A DNA stretch of 12,014 nucleotides from an uncultured Prevotella sp. (GCA_900550035.1 URQS01000080.1:1-12014); one strand, 5' to 3'; positions 1 to 9,170 are shown, numbered from the stretch's first letter. The notes: generated by a model not told the origin, from the letters alone. Translations and numbers: made by a program.

Positions 1-98
1 ATGGATTAACTTCTTCTTAACTTCCTCTAACTCCTATTTTGACACACCCTCAACCATATAAACCATCTATAAACGAGTTCTCCAAAAATGGAGAAAAT
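1..98. other. Non-coding left edge with short repeats and a weak hairpin
   Basis: No convincing gene is seen here. Positions 5-35 are a pyrimidine-rich stretch with repeated TTAACTTC/TAACTCCT-like units. At 37-51 there is TTTTGACACACCCTC, which reads outward on the minus strand as GAGGGTGTGTCAAAA; its look is reminiscent of insertion-sequence termini, but no transposase or second end is visible, so this is only a guess. A 6-bp perfect inverted repeat, TTCTCC (78-83) and GGAGAA (90-95) with a 6-nt loop, has no U-tract on either side and is not called a terminator by itself. Confidence 0.2.
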
Positions 99-152
99 AA
101 AAACAGAAGCATTTGATACGCCCACCAAAGGTTCTCGCCTGCTTCCGTTTCT
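99..152 (-). terminator. Probable intrinsic terminator of the Fn3-SusC-SusD operon
   Basis: On the minus strand, AAACGGAAGCA (150-140) pairs with TGCTTCTGTTT (111-101), an 11-bp stem with one G-U wobble. It can extend by two further pairs to 152/99, one of them another wobble. The loop is about 28 nt. The stem is followed immediately in the minus direction by a U-rich run (about 104 down to 94, TTTTTATTTT). It lies about 105 nt beyond the SusD stop codon, a suitable place to end the operon. The long loop and moderate GC keep the confidence moderate. Confidence 0.5.
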
Positions 153-256
153 GATAGTCAAGTCAGTGCTTGCTTGCGACATGCTTTTTCAAGACAAGCG
201 GATGACTTGCAAACTTTCACATATTTATATTCCTATTTTACTTTTATGCAGGCTTC

Positions 257-2059
257 TTAGTAGCCTGGGTTCTGCTGGTCAGCCAATTCCGCGTCTGAAC
301 CCAACAAGCCCTTGTCGAGAGGCCAGAGGAGCAAGTGCTCATCCTGTGTTGTTCCGTTCAGCACAGGAACATTTGTCTCAATAAGGTTGCCGTTGATGTC
401 AACCATCCATGGATTCTTGGCAGTGTCAAGACCGAAGCCAAGACATCCCTCAGGCTGGAATACGAAGTGATCCTTCTGCGAGCCACCCTTAACGGTTGTC
501 AGTCGACGGAGGTTCCACCAGCGCTGACCCTCAGCTACGAACTCCTTGTCCCACTCGCGCATCAGAGCGGTCTCGTTGGCCTTGAAGTCGCCTGCCTTGT
601 AGCCATAAACGTTCTCATCCCAGTTTTCGCCATAAGCACGCTCGCGCACCTTGTTGATGTACTTAACCATAGCTGCGTTGTCGCCAGCATAGTTGGCACA
701 TTCAGCAGCATAGAGATAAGCCATAGCCAGACGATAGATAGGCATGTCTACAACCATCTGATAGTAGGTGCTGCCGTTAGGTATTTTCGGGCGGAACTTG
801 CAAACGAATGTACCAGCCAGCTTATGCTTGCCGTCTTTCGGGTCGAAGTTCTCAAGATACATAACATTGTTGTCGCGCTCCTCCTGAGTGAGGTTCCACT
901 GCGGATAGAACATATTCACACGTGAGTCTTTTTCGTCAAACTGATAGTAGAGTGAGTTCTTGTAAGTGTAACGGCAAGGACCGAACTTACACTTATCCCA
1001 AATCTCTATATTAGCCGACTTGCCTGACTCCTTATCATACCACTGACCGAAACGGTTGGCTACACCCTTAACATGTCCCCAGCCTTCCTGGTCCATATTG
1101 CTCCAATAGTTGAGGTATGAAGTACCTGTGGTTCTCGCCCAGAGCAACTGGAAAGGAGGAACATTATAGTATGTACCGTCGTTCTCGCTGCTATAGCAAA
1201 CGCTGAATATCGACTCCTTGTTGTGAGGTTTTGTCCACACGCTGTAGTAGTCGCTCTGCAGGTCGAAGCCATAGTTGTTTATCACGTTGTTGAAGTAGGT
1301 GGCAGCTGTAGTCACATCAGCAGCATTTGCCTTGTGGTCGCCAGTCTCAACCTTACCAGACCAAAGATACACCTCACCGGCAAGCATCTCTGTAGCAGCC
1401 TTGGTCCAGTAGTAGTCCTTGCTTGAGCTCTTGTATACATAGTCGGTCTGAGCGAAGTAGTCCAACGAAGTCTTGATGTCTTCCTTAATCTGATTCAAGG
1501 TCTCTTCGGCAGTGCTTCTGCCCTTGTAGAGCAGAGTTGCCTCATAGTTGCCAAGGATTACATCGGGCTCAGTGCGCAATACTACGCCACCATACATACG
1601 ATACATCTGGAAATATGAGAAAGCACGATAGCCGTATGCCATACCGAGCAGTCCGTTCTTCACCTTGTCGCTGAGCACGTTGGTGTTGTTGCAACGATAG
1701 ATAAGCTCGTTGATGTTGGCAATGAAGCCGTAGTAGCCACCGAAAGTGCTGAACTGCGGATGGTCGGCATCATAAAGGTTCTGTATAGGCTCAGTGTTAA
1801 TAACACCCGAACCGTCGATTGTTGCCATCTCGAACACTCCCGAACGCAACTCGCCTGCGTAGAACAGTACGTTTGAAGCATTGCTTGAGCGGAACTGATT
1901 TGAAATGGCAGTGATGAATCCTTCAAACTCGGTCTGGCTTCCCCAGAAATTGTTGGCGCTGAAGTTGTCGATAGGCTTATAGTCGAGGTTGCAAGATGTG
2001 GTCAACACGCTTGCTCCCGTCATAAGGCCAATTGCCAAAGTCTTTATATATTTGTTCAT
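257..2059 (-). CDS. SusD/RagB-family nutrient-binding outer-membrane lipoprotein
   Basis: A SusD-like surface lipoprotein of 600 residues, which caps the SusC barrel and helps capture the substrate before TonB-driven import. The N-terminus is a lipoprotein signal peptide (MNKYIKTLAIGL...) with lipobox LTTSC and lipidated Cys23. The C-terminal third has family hallmarks: the helical stretch RLAMAYLYAAE at about 443-453, KYINKVRERAY soon after, then EFVAEGQRWWNLRR at about 506-519, and a terminal LWPL...QQNPGY ending typical of SusD proteins. The length is within the usual 500-650 range. It starts 38 nt after the SusC stop codon, so the two are surely co-transcribed. The residues after Cys23 (NLDYKP) are not a strongly acidic surface-export signal. 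The substrate is unknown: SusD family membership does not tell glycan from peptide, and no degradative enzyme is present nearby. The gene is intact, unlike its partner. Confidence 0.95.
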   Translation of the reverse strand: MNKYIKTLAIGLMTGASVLTTSCNLDYKPIDNFSANNFWGSQTEFEGFITAISNQFRSSNASNVLFYAGELRSGVFEMATIDGSGVINTEPIQNLYDADHPQFSTFGGYYGFIANINELIYRCNNTNVLSDKVKNGLLGMAYGYRAFSYFQMYRMYGGVVLRTEPDVILGNYEATLLYKGRSTAEETLNQIKEDIKTSLDYFAQTDYVYKSSSKDYYWTKAATEMLAGEVYLWSGKVETGDHKANAADVTTAATYFNNVINNYGFDLQSDYYSVWTKPHNKESIFSVCYSSENDGTYYNVPPFQLLWARTTGTSYLNYWSNMDQEGWGHVKGVANRFGQWYDKESGKSANIEIWDKCKFGPCRYTYKNSLYYQFDEKDSRVNMFYPQWNLTQEERDNNVMYLENFDPKDGKHKLAGTFVCKFRPKIPNGSTYYQMVVDMPIYRLAMAYLYAAECANYAGDNAAMVKYINKVRERAYGENWDENVYGYKAGDFKANETALMREWDKEFVAEGQRWWNLRRLTTVKGGSQKDHFVFQPEGCLGFGLDTAKNPWMVDINGNLIETNVPVLNGTTQDEHLLLWPLDKGLLGSDAELADQQNPGY

Positions 2060-2097
2060 ATCTTAATCAATATTTAAATATAGTGTATAACCATTGT

Positions 2098-5000
2098 TTA
2101 GAATTTGACATTAAGTCCGAAGAGCAGTGTGCGCGGCACATTGTATGTACCACCCCAACCTGCTGTGTTACCGCTTGTATAAGTGGTGTTGTCTGGCAAT
2201 GGAATTGTACATGACTTGATGTAGCCAAGGTTCTGACCAGTTACCGACAAGGTAATGCCCTGGCAAGCTAACTTCTCACAGATGCTCTTGGGCAGAGCGT
2301 AAGAGAGCTGCAACTCGCGGCAAGCCAAGTAGCTACCGTTCTGTGTAAAGAACGAGTTGGTACGGATGTAGTTGTCAGTACCATACTGCGAAGCCCATAC
2401 CACGCGCGGATACTTTGCACCGGGGTTGTCTGGTGTCCATGTGTCGCGTACGGCATCGTTGAATGACATTGCGCCCTGACCCTCGCCAAGCCAGAAGGCT
2501 ATGTTAGAGTCGTACACCTTGAAGTCGAAGCCCATATCGAAACGTGCATAGAGCGACAGACCCTTCCATGTCAATGTGGTGTTGAAACCACCAGTCCACT
2601 TCGGAGTGAGGTTGCCGAGCACCTTGCGGTCCTTTGACTCTACCCAGTTGTCGCCGTTGCGGTCCTCATAGATGAAGTCACCAGGCATAAGCTGTACAAT
2701 GTTCTTGTAGCCCATTGCCAACAGACGCTGACGACCTTCCTCATTGGCGTATACAGCAGCACCATTAGATGTACCTGTGTCAATATAATTACCAAGAGCA
2801 TCGATGTCAGCCTGCGAACGTGCCATCTTAACAACACCGTAGCCTACGAAGCTGCCCGGAGTCTGACCTTCCTGATAGCCGCCTACATAGTGAGTCTCGT
2901 CGCCATTGCCTGTGTACACCTCTGAACCACCCTGACGGTTGTTTTTCAAACCGTTCTCAGGCAACTTCACGATGGTGTTCTTATTGTAGGTGATGTTGGC
3001 GTTCAATGTCCACTGGAAGTCGCGTGTGCGCAGCAGAGTGCCCTGCAAGTCAAGCTCGATACCAGCATTACGATACTGTCCGTTGTTGTATGTAACGGTA
3101 GAGAAGCCTGTTGTTCTTGGCAATGACAGAGCTGAATACTTGTCCATTGTCAGACGGTTGTAGTAAGTCAAACCGAGGTTGAAACGGTTGTTGAGGAAAC
3201 CGAGGTCAAGACCTACTTCAGCTGTACGTGTCTTCTCCCACTTCAGGTTCGGGTTAGGCAGTGTGCTTACGCGGTAGCCGTATGTACCGTCATACTTATA
3301 GGCACTGTATTCTCCCTGCAGAGTGTAGTAGCCAAGGTATGAGCTGTTGATTGTGGCGTTCATACCGTAAGAGGCGCGCAACTTACCATAGTTGATGATG
3401 TTCTCCAAGCCAAGCTTATTCCAGAAGTTCTCCTTGCTGAACACCCAACCGCCTGATACACCGGGGAATGTACCCCACTTGTTGTTAACCAGTCGTGAGT
3501 AACCGTCGGCACGGAATGTAGCAGCGAAGAGATACTTGTCCATATAGTCGTACTCAGCACGGCCGAAATATGACATGATAGCCTCCTCATTATGGAACGA
3601 GCTCATACTGCGTGACTGAACGTCAGCGTCGTTCTTAGTAAGTCCAAGACCGGGGAAATAGCCTGTAGGAGCTCCATATCCACCAGCGCTGAATCCACGA
3701 TAGCGACGCTTGTAGAACTCGGTACCTGCCATAACGTTAACAGTATGCTTGTCGTCAAACGTACGGTTGAAGTTGGCAACAACGTTATAAGTCTGGTCGA
3801 AAATACGTGAGAACGAAGCACTTGTATTGTAGTTACGGTTCACACCATTATTGCCATTAGGATTTACAGCACCAGCCTGACTGTTGATATACTGATGGTT
3901 GAATGACTCGTTATACGACTCGTTGTAGAACCAGCTCATAGTGCCCTTCAATGTAAGTCCGGGCAAAAGCGTGGCTGTAAGCGACTGTGTCATAGAGAAC
4001 TTGTCGCTCTGATAGTCACGGTCGAAGTTGCCATTGTTTACGTTTATGTTGGTTGTCGGACCACCAGTACCGTACAGATCATTACCGTCCTCGTCGCGAT
4101 AGCGTACGAACTTGAAAGCCTGACCACGGTTCATGAAGTAGCCAGTATCGAGCATCGGGTCATCGTTCAGCCAATTGGCACGGGTGTAGTTGAACACAGA
4201 GTTCGACTCCAACCACTTTGTAATCTTATAGCTGCCAGTCAACGCAAAGTTGTAGCGCTTGTAGAATGTGCCCTTGATGAAACCGTCGGCATCATACAGA
4301 CCAAGGCTGGCGTAGTAGCGGCCACGGTCGTTGCCACCCGAGATGCTTGCATTATAGTCCTGAGTAACGTAAGGCTTGCGTCCGTTCATTTCCAGCGGGT
4401 CGATGTTGCGATAGAGAATATAGTTGTCGCTTACGGGGTCGCGCATCTCGCTCCATCCCTTCTGCAGGAGGTAAGCGTTGTCGTCGGTCTTGCGCAGAAT
4501 GTTATACGACTGTCCCTGCGACAACTCTGTACGGCCAATACCACCGGGATTGTTTGTACCATAGAGGTTTGAGTTATACGCTGAAGCATACTTTCCGCCT
4601 GGCAAAGTCCACTCACAGTTCTGGAGCGCAAGGCGATAATAATAGAGGTAATCCTCGTCTGAACACATATTGTAGCCAAGGTTGTAATAGTTCAAGCCCA
4701 CTTTGGCATTGAATGTCACGTTTGCCTTGCCACTCTTACCCTGCTTTGTAGTAATGATGATAACACCATTACCAGCACGGGCACCATAAAGAGCAGTGGC
4801 ACCGGCATCCTTCATCACGTCCATCGACTCGATGTCGTTGGGGTTGATGTCTGACAATGAACTGCGGATTACGCCGTCAACAATAATAAGAGGTTCGTTC
4901 GAACCGCCGTCGTAGTTAGAACCACCACGGATGGTGATAGAAGGAGTAGCAGCAGGGCTACCTGAAGTGATGTCCACCTTAACACCCGATACAGCACCGG

Positions 5001-5482
5001 CAAGAGCCTGGGCAGGGTTGGCATTGGCACCTACAGTGAGGGTCTTCTCACTAACCTTGGCGATAGAGTTGGTTACCTTGGCGCGCTTCTGAGCTACACC
5101 ATAACCCATCACCACAACCTCGTCAAGAGCCTTGGCATCTTCCTTAAGAGTGATAGTCAACGGAGTGCCGTTGAACTTTACCTGCTGCGGAGTATATCCT
5201 ATATAAGAAATTTCGATTGTTGATCCCTTTTCAACATTAGGAAGGGTAAATTTACCGTCAATGTCGGTGACAGTGCCCATCTTTGTGCCAAGCACTTTAA
5301 CGCTGGCACCAATAACGGTCTCGCCCGTATTATCGAGAACTACACCAGTGCAAGTTATACCAGCTGGGGGGGGGTAATAAATTCACAACTGCTGGATTTC
5401 CGGCAGTAGTAGCAAATGTGCCGAGTGGAGATACTGTAACAGCTATCGCCACAAGTCCGAGTTTAAAGTTAATATTTTTCAT
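2098..5482 (-). CDS. SusC/RagA-family TonB-dependent receptor, out of frame at a C9 tract near the N-terminus
   Basis: Outer-membrane TonB-dependent importer that pairs with the SusD-like protein encoded next. The ATG at 5482 opens a signal peptide (MKNINFKLGLVAIAVTV..., cleavage likely near Ala24-Ala27); an in-frame ATG at 5500 would add six residues (MCKQSN). The C9 run (5374-5366) then throws the reading into a TAA at 5332-5330 after 50 codons. The body continues in another frame, free of stops to 2098. Counting with eight C, the protein is about 1127 residues: regulatory-like beta-sandwich domain at about 44-115 (TGVVLDNTGETVIGASVKVLG), TonB-box-like DEVVVMGYG at about 120-128, plug at about 130-250 with the SusC signature DINPNDIESMDVMKDAG (211-227) and YGARAGNGVIIITTKQG (232-248), then a barrel ending in Phe (LNVKF). 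The in-frame GTG at 5295 lies inside the regulatory domain and would yield a protein without a signal peptide, so it is not a credible start. As read, the gene makes no functional receptor; see the tract entry. Confidence 0.9.
5366..5374. repeat. G9/C9 homopolymer tract in the 5' coding region of the SusC gene
   Basis: Nine consecutive G on the plus strand are nine C in the sense of the SusC gene, encoding Pro codons at about residues 37-39, between signal peptide and regulatory domain. From the ATG at 5482 to the start of the confirmed downstream frame at 5295 there are 187 nt, one more than a multiple of three. Eight C gives ...NLLPPPAGITCTGVVL and an intact gene; eleven C also works. Nine C stops at 5330 and ten C stops still sooner (CAG CTG GTA TAA). 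Tracts of this kind commonly change length by slipped-strand mispairing, and they are also the commonest place for sequencing errors. Confidence 0.9.
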
Positions 5483-5520
5483 ATTGCTCTGTTTACACAT
5501 GTTTAGGTTTAATCACACCA

Positions 5521-5916
5521 TTATTTTGCCTTGGTGGTAAATTCCTTCCAGTAAATTTGCGCACTGCTGAACCCACTCTTTGCGCTTGGAATGGCCTGGG
5601 TAGAAATGACATACTGTGTGTTGGGTGTCAGACCGCTGAAAGTACACTTGCATGTACGATAGTCGAGCTTCTTCTCCTCAACCTTCTCACCAACGTTGGC
5701 ACGTGTACCCTTGTAGAGCGTTACTACGTAGCCTTCGCAATTGTCATTAGGAACCAAAGTCCAGATTGGTGTCACCTGCGTAGCGGTGTACTGACATGAG
5801 TTGATAGCAACAGGACCCATCACGCTCTCGTCATCGTCACTGCACGAAACCAACATCATCGACGATACTGAAATACATAACAGCATCATCAAAAGGTGCT
5901 TGATTTTGATTTTCAT
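5521..5916 (-). CDS. Small fibronectin type III-like surface lipoprotein
   Basis: A 131-residue lipoprotein, first gene of the SusC/SusD operon. The signal peptide (MKIKIKHLLMMLLCISVSS...) ends in lipobox LVSC with Cys25. It is followed at once by SDDDE, resembling the acidic lipoprotein export signal described in Bacteroidetes (Ser-Asp-Asp-Asp-Asp in Bacteroides fragilis), so the protein is probably displayed on the cell surface. The remaining ~100 residues form one beta-sandwich-like domain, with GYVVTLYKG and the fibronectin-III-like FSGLTPNTQYVISTQAIP near residue 92-109, ending in WKEFTTKAK. Four cysteines lie in the mature domain (NSC, NDNC and CKC), which could pair as disulfides. The next ATG (SusC) is 38 nt downstream. 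Its role is inferred: binding of substrate or assistance to the SusC/SusD complex, somewhat like SusE/SusF, which usually follow SusD rather than precede SusC. Domain assignment is by eye from a short motif. Confidence 0.8.
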   Translation of the reverse strand: MKIKIKHLLMMLLCISVSSMMLVSCSDDDESVMGPVAINSCQYTATQVTPIWTLVPNDNCEGYVVTLYKGTRANVGEKVEEKKLDYRTCKCTFSGLTPNTQYVISTQAIPSAKSGFSSAQIYWKEFTTKAK

Positions 5917-5960
5917 AGATAGTAAAATTATAATTAATAATAGAGTTTAGTACTCAGTAA

Positions 5961-6004
5961 ATAAATATTTCTGGTTAGTTTATAAATATTTTTTATAACT
6001 GGTT
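5961..6004. repeat. Imperfect direct repeat in the leader of the Fn3-SusC-SusD operon
   Basis: ATAAATATTT occurs at 5961-5970 and 5982-5991, and CTGGTT at 5971-5976 and 5999-6004 (AACCAG in transcript sense, 28 bp apart). The copies lie just downstream of the predicted promoter, in the ~85-nt 5' leader. They may be half-sites for a regulator or part of leader RNA structure; AT-rich chance repetition is also possible. Confidence 0.3.
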
Positions 6005-6005
6005 G

Positions 6006-6038
6006 CAAAGATACATATTATTCATCAAACCACACAAG
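6006..6038 (-). promoter_or_regulatory. Predicted Bacteroidetes-type promoter of the Fn3-SusC-SusD operon
   Basis: On the minus strand TATCTTTG (6013-6006) matches the Bacteroidetes -7 consensus TAnnTTTG exactly. CTTG (6038-6035) sits 21 bp upstream as a partial -33 box (consensus TTTG). Transcription would begin near 6000, leaving a leader of about 85 nt before the ATG at 5916. It lies on the downstream side of the terminator at 6101-6139, so the operon would be transcribed independently of the upstream receptor gene. Confidence 0.6.
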
Positions 6039-6100
6039 TTTTTATTGTTATTTTTTTAACTTAATTCATTATATCTGTACTTTCATTCGTCATAATATAA

Positions 6101-6139
6101 TAAAAGGAGCCAAAGAACAGCGTTCCTTAGCTCCTTTTA
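6101..6139 (-). terminator. Strong hairpin terminator after the 993-residue receptor gene
   Basis: TAAAAGGAGC (6101-6110) is the exact reverse complement of GCTCCTTTTA (6130-6139). The stem continues inward past mismatches, with GAAC pairing GTTC around a three-base AGC loop. On the minus strand it starts 24 nt after the stop codon at 6163 and is followed by TTTTATTATATTAT, a U-rich tail. It ends the upstream gene. The stem is symmetrical, so it may also stop transcription from the other side. Confidence 0.8.
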
Positions 6140-6162
6140 TATATGTTACTATTATGTTTCGC

Positions 6163-9144
6163 CTACTTTCGTCCCTTGACTTTCGGTGTAATGTTAATCT
6201 TGTACTGCAAGTGCAGCAAACAGTAGCGTGGCAGCGTGTTGGTATATGATATGGTACGTGCCTGTGCGGTAATGCCATAAGTCACGTTGCTGAGTTGATG
6301 CAGCAGGTCGTAGCCGTCAAGCATTGCCACCCAGCGTCCCTTGCCAAAGGCGTAGCTCAACCGGGCATTCCACACAAAGTCGTTGGTGTTAAGGCGGCTG
6401 TCAGCATAGCCATTACGCGAGTAGAGCGTAAAGTCGGTACTCAAGCCGATATTGCCTGGCAACTTAAACTGGCCTGTCAAACCACAGTTGACATTAGTGG
6501 CGTGGAACGAAGCAAAGTCGTCGTGCTCAGAACTGGTATTGCGCCAGATGAATGAGCCATTGAGACCTATCTGCTGCTTGCCTATCTGCCATGCAAGCTT
6601 GAGTCCTTCGGACACAAGCCAGTTTCTTATGGCAAACTGTGCAGCAGGTTTCTCGTTGGTACCTATCACATCGGCAGCCTGACTGTTCTCTACGCGCGTG
6701 TCGCTTGACAATGTGAACTGGCGGTTCTTGCCAAACACCAGCGAGAACGTATTGGTGGCATAGCGCATCCAGTTGCCGTCGGTGTTGTACGAACGCCATG
6801 TGCGCACACCTGTACGCTCGTCATAGTCATAGCCTCGTGTCAAGGCGTTGGAAGTAAAATCATAGACAAGACGCAGCGTATTGTTGATGTTGGCACGCTT
6901 AGGACGATACTCCCAATTCAAGCTCAGACGATGATTCATCTCTACCTTAAGGTCGTTCACACCAACATATATGTTCAGCGGATCGGCATCGTCTGTCACA
7001 GGCACCATGTCCATCAGTTCCGGAGCATGCGATTCCAGATTATACTTAAGGCTTAAAGTATGTCTTACGCCCGGTCCGTATGCACCTTGATATCTACCAA
7101 TTCTCCATTCCAAATATGTCCAATCCTCATAACATCCTGGCAACAAGAAGTTCTTCTTCACATTAAACGTTTTTCCGTCACGTTTATAACGCAGCGACTC
7201 GATGTTATAATCCAATGTAGGGCGAAGTCCTATACCTACATTCTTGATAAACGAAGGTGGAAAAATCACCAATACAAGATTGTTATTATTTGTATCATAA
7301 TGAGCAGTGTAACTATTCAACGGGTCTAACACCGATACATAGTTCTGAGGCACTGTTCCGAATACACCTTGCTCAGCAAGACGGTCAAGACGGTAGCGAT
7401 AGCTATCGGTATTCTTGCCACCGTGTGTGTAATAATATTCCACCTGAGCATATCCCGACTTAATGAAAGAATAGTGATAACTAAACCCAGCCTTTACATT
7501 ATAACTGTTAATGGGACGATTGTAATAATCATTGAGCCGCAAACCTGTTTTTTCTACTTGTCCATAGTCTATCTGATATTTATTAAAACGCTCATTTTTT
7601 TCTTCGGTGTAGTTACCTTCAATAGTAACATATAAGTTGTCAGACGACTTCTTGAACTTGAAAGAATTGCTCATTTTAAAACCTGCCAACAAGTTATGTC
7701 CTTTAACAACATCCTCATTTAGCGTGCGGTTTATAAGCGACTTGCTCCATTCGGCAGATCCAGTCGTATACAAATCTTCTATTATTCTACGGTTCATATC
7801 AGTCTGTTCCTTGTCGAAAGCAGCAGCCGCACTTCCCAGCGTATTATTGTTTTTACGATAATTTACCCACTCACGCACAATTCCTAACAAATATTTCTTT
7901 TTCAAATTCATTGTATGAGCCTGTCCGAGAAACAGCGCATCGGTGTGAGAATTGGAGTAAGAGTACTCATGTGTTGTATTTGATGGCATGAGGTTGGTGC
8001 GCATTGTGTTGCGCGCTACATCCGTGAATATACGCGAGAAAATCACATCACCACTATTTTTTATCCCAGCCCTACTGCCGTCGACACTGTATGTCATGCC
8101 AGCATGCTGAACCCTTTGCTCACCTTCACCCTTATTGGCTTGCTGCCAAAGAGTATTTTGTCCTGGACGCCCCTGATCGCTAAGATTGTTGAAATTAGCA
8201 AACATACCTATTGATGAATGGCTGGTATTGCGCGCCAGGAACAAACGTCCCATATAGCGGTCGTGTGTACCGCCACCTGCCTCAGCATTAAGCATCCATG
8301 TTTCAAGATACTCTTTCTTCAGGCGCACGTCCATAGTAAACATCTTGTCGCCGGGAAGTTCTCTGCCCACAAATTGGCTACGCTCGCCCAGTTTGTCATA
8401 TACAGCAATGTCCTTCACTGTATACGCACCAAGATTCTCAAGCAGCAACTGATGGTTACCACCAAAGAAGTCTCTGCCGTTAAGCGTCAGATTCTCTACA
8501 AATTTACCATTTACATATATTCGTCCGCCGTCCTTCAGTTCCACTCCAGGCAACTGATCGACAAGCGCATCAAGCATTGAACCCTCAGCAAGCTGGAAAG
8601 CATCGGCATTATATATCAATGTGTCGCCCTTGTTGTAGAACTTCACCTTGGTGGCAGTAACAACAACATCCTTTAGCTTGACTGCACTCTTCGTCATAAA
8701 CACATCCTCGACAGGATAATTAAATTGTCGTCTACCTAAATCAGACAAATCAACCTGTAAATAATGTGATTCATATTTGGGATATGTTATCTCCACTGAA
8801 TACTTGGCAGCTTTATGCTCTACTAAAAACTTCCAGTCAGGCTGCTTGACAAAATCACGCTTTTGTTGCGACCATAATGAAGTTTTTCCTATCTCACAAG
8901 AGTCAATAATACAACCACTATCATCATGCAAATACACCATACCACCTAAAAGCGGAGTACGAAAATTTTTGTCATATACCATTCCCGTAATCGTAACCTT
9001 AGCTTTTTGAGCAAAAGAGATGGTACATAACCCAAGCATAAACGCCAACATCAAACAAAAACGACAACATAATGCTTTATTTGATTGTGGGGTATAATGC
9101 AGGATTCCAGGTTTTGTCATTACATCTTTTTTAGTTAGTTTCAT
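6163..9144 (-). CDS. Outer-membrane beta-barrel TonB-receptor-like protein with regulatory-like N-domain
   Basis: A 993-residue outer-membrane barrel of the non-SusC TonB-receptor-like family. I chose the ATG at 9144 because a near-perfect promoter (9171-9202) would start transcription only about 20 nt upstream, after the ATG at 9243 that would add 33 residues with no signal function. ATG 9120 (residue 9) is a second option. The signal peptide has a long N-region and a Cys-rich core (CCRFCLMLAFMLGLC), with likely cleavage after SFA at 45. Then comes an extended carboxypeptidase-regulatory-like region (about 48-155, ITGMVYDKNFRTPLLGGMVYL), then VVVTATKVKFYNKGDTLIYNADAF (about 160-182 in two parts) and the plug with LPGVELKDGGRIYVNGKFVE and LNGRDFFGG (to about 265), then a long barrel to the end. 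The C-terminus is basic (KVKGRK) rather than aromatic, with LLHLQYKINI probably the last strand. It has no SusD partner and its substrate is unknown. Confidence 0.85.
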   Translation of the reverse strand: MKLTKKDVMTKPGILHYTPQSNKALCCRFCLMLAFMLGLCTISFAQKAKVTITGMVYDKNFRTPLLGGMVYLHDDSGCIIDSCEIGKTSLWSQQKRDFVKQPDWKFLVEHKAAKYSVEITYPKYESHYLQVDLSDLGRRQFNYPVEDVFMTKSAVKLKDVVVTATKVKFYNKGDTLIYNADAFQLAEGSMLDALVDQLPGVELKDGGRIYVNGKFVENLTLNGRDFFGGNHQLLLENLGAYTVKDIAVYDKLGERSQFVGRELPGDKMFTMDVRLKKEYLETWMLNAEAGGGTHDRYMGRLFLARNTSHSSIGMFANFNNLSDQGRPGQNTLWQQANKGEGEQRVQHAGMTYSVDGSRAGIKNSGDVIFSRIFTDVARNTMRTNLMPSNTTHEYSYSNSHTDALFLGQAHTMNLKKKYLLGIVREWVNYRKNNNTLGSAAAAFDKEQTDMNRRIIEDLYTTGSAEWSKSLINRTLNEDVVKGHNLLAGFKMSNSFKFKKSSDNLYVTIEGNYTEEKNERFNKYQIDYGQVEKTGLRLNDYYNRPINSYNVKAGFSYHYSFIKSGYAQVEYYYTHGGKNTDSYRYRLDRLAEQGVFGTVPQNYVSVLDPLNSYTAHYDTNNNNLVLVIFPPSFIKNVGIGLRPTLDYNIESLRYKRDGKTFNVKKNFLLPGCYEDWTYLEWRIGRYQGAYGPGVRHTLSLKYNLESHAPELMDMVPVTDDADPLNIYVGVNDLKVEMNHRLSLNWEYRPKRANINNTLRLVYDFTSNALTRGYDYDERTGVRTWRSYNTDGNWMRYATNTFSLVFGKNRQFTLSSDTRVENSQAADVIGTNEKPAAQFAIRNWLVSEGLKLAWQIGKQQIGLNGSFIWRNTSSEHDDFASFHATNVNCGLTGQFKLPGNIGLSTDFTLYSRNGYADSRLNTNDFVWNARLSYAFGKGRWVAMLDGYDLLHQLSNVTYGITAQARTISYTNTLPRYCLLHLQYKINITPKVKGRK

Positions 9145-9170
9145 AAAAATAGGTTTAAGAGTTCGTTTTG

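Noticed and set aside
78..95. TTCTCC/GGAGAA hairpin as the operon terminator
   Set aside because: The stem is only 6 bp and no U-tract follows it in either direction; the 99-152 hairpin fits better.
88..384. 98-codon open frame on the plus strand at the left end
   Set aside because: It runs through the predicted operon terminator and into the SusD 3' end in antisense; its sequence is low in recognisable features.
335..925. 196-codon open frame on the plus strand
   Set aside because: It lies wholly antisense to well-conserved SusD codons, has no signal or domain features and has no promoter; it is a shadow of the real gene.
5293..5295. GTG at 5295 as the start of the SusC protein
   Set aside because: It falls inside the regulatory domain, whose first strand is encoded upstream in the same frame, and would remove the signal peptide needed for export.
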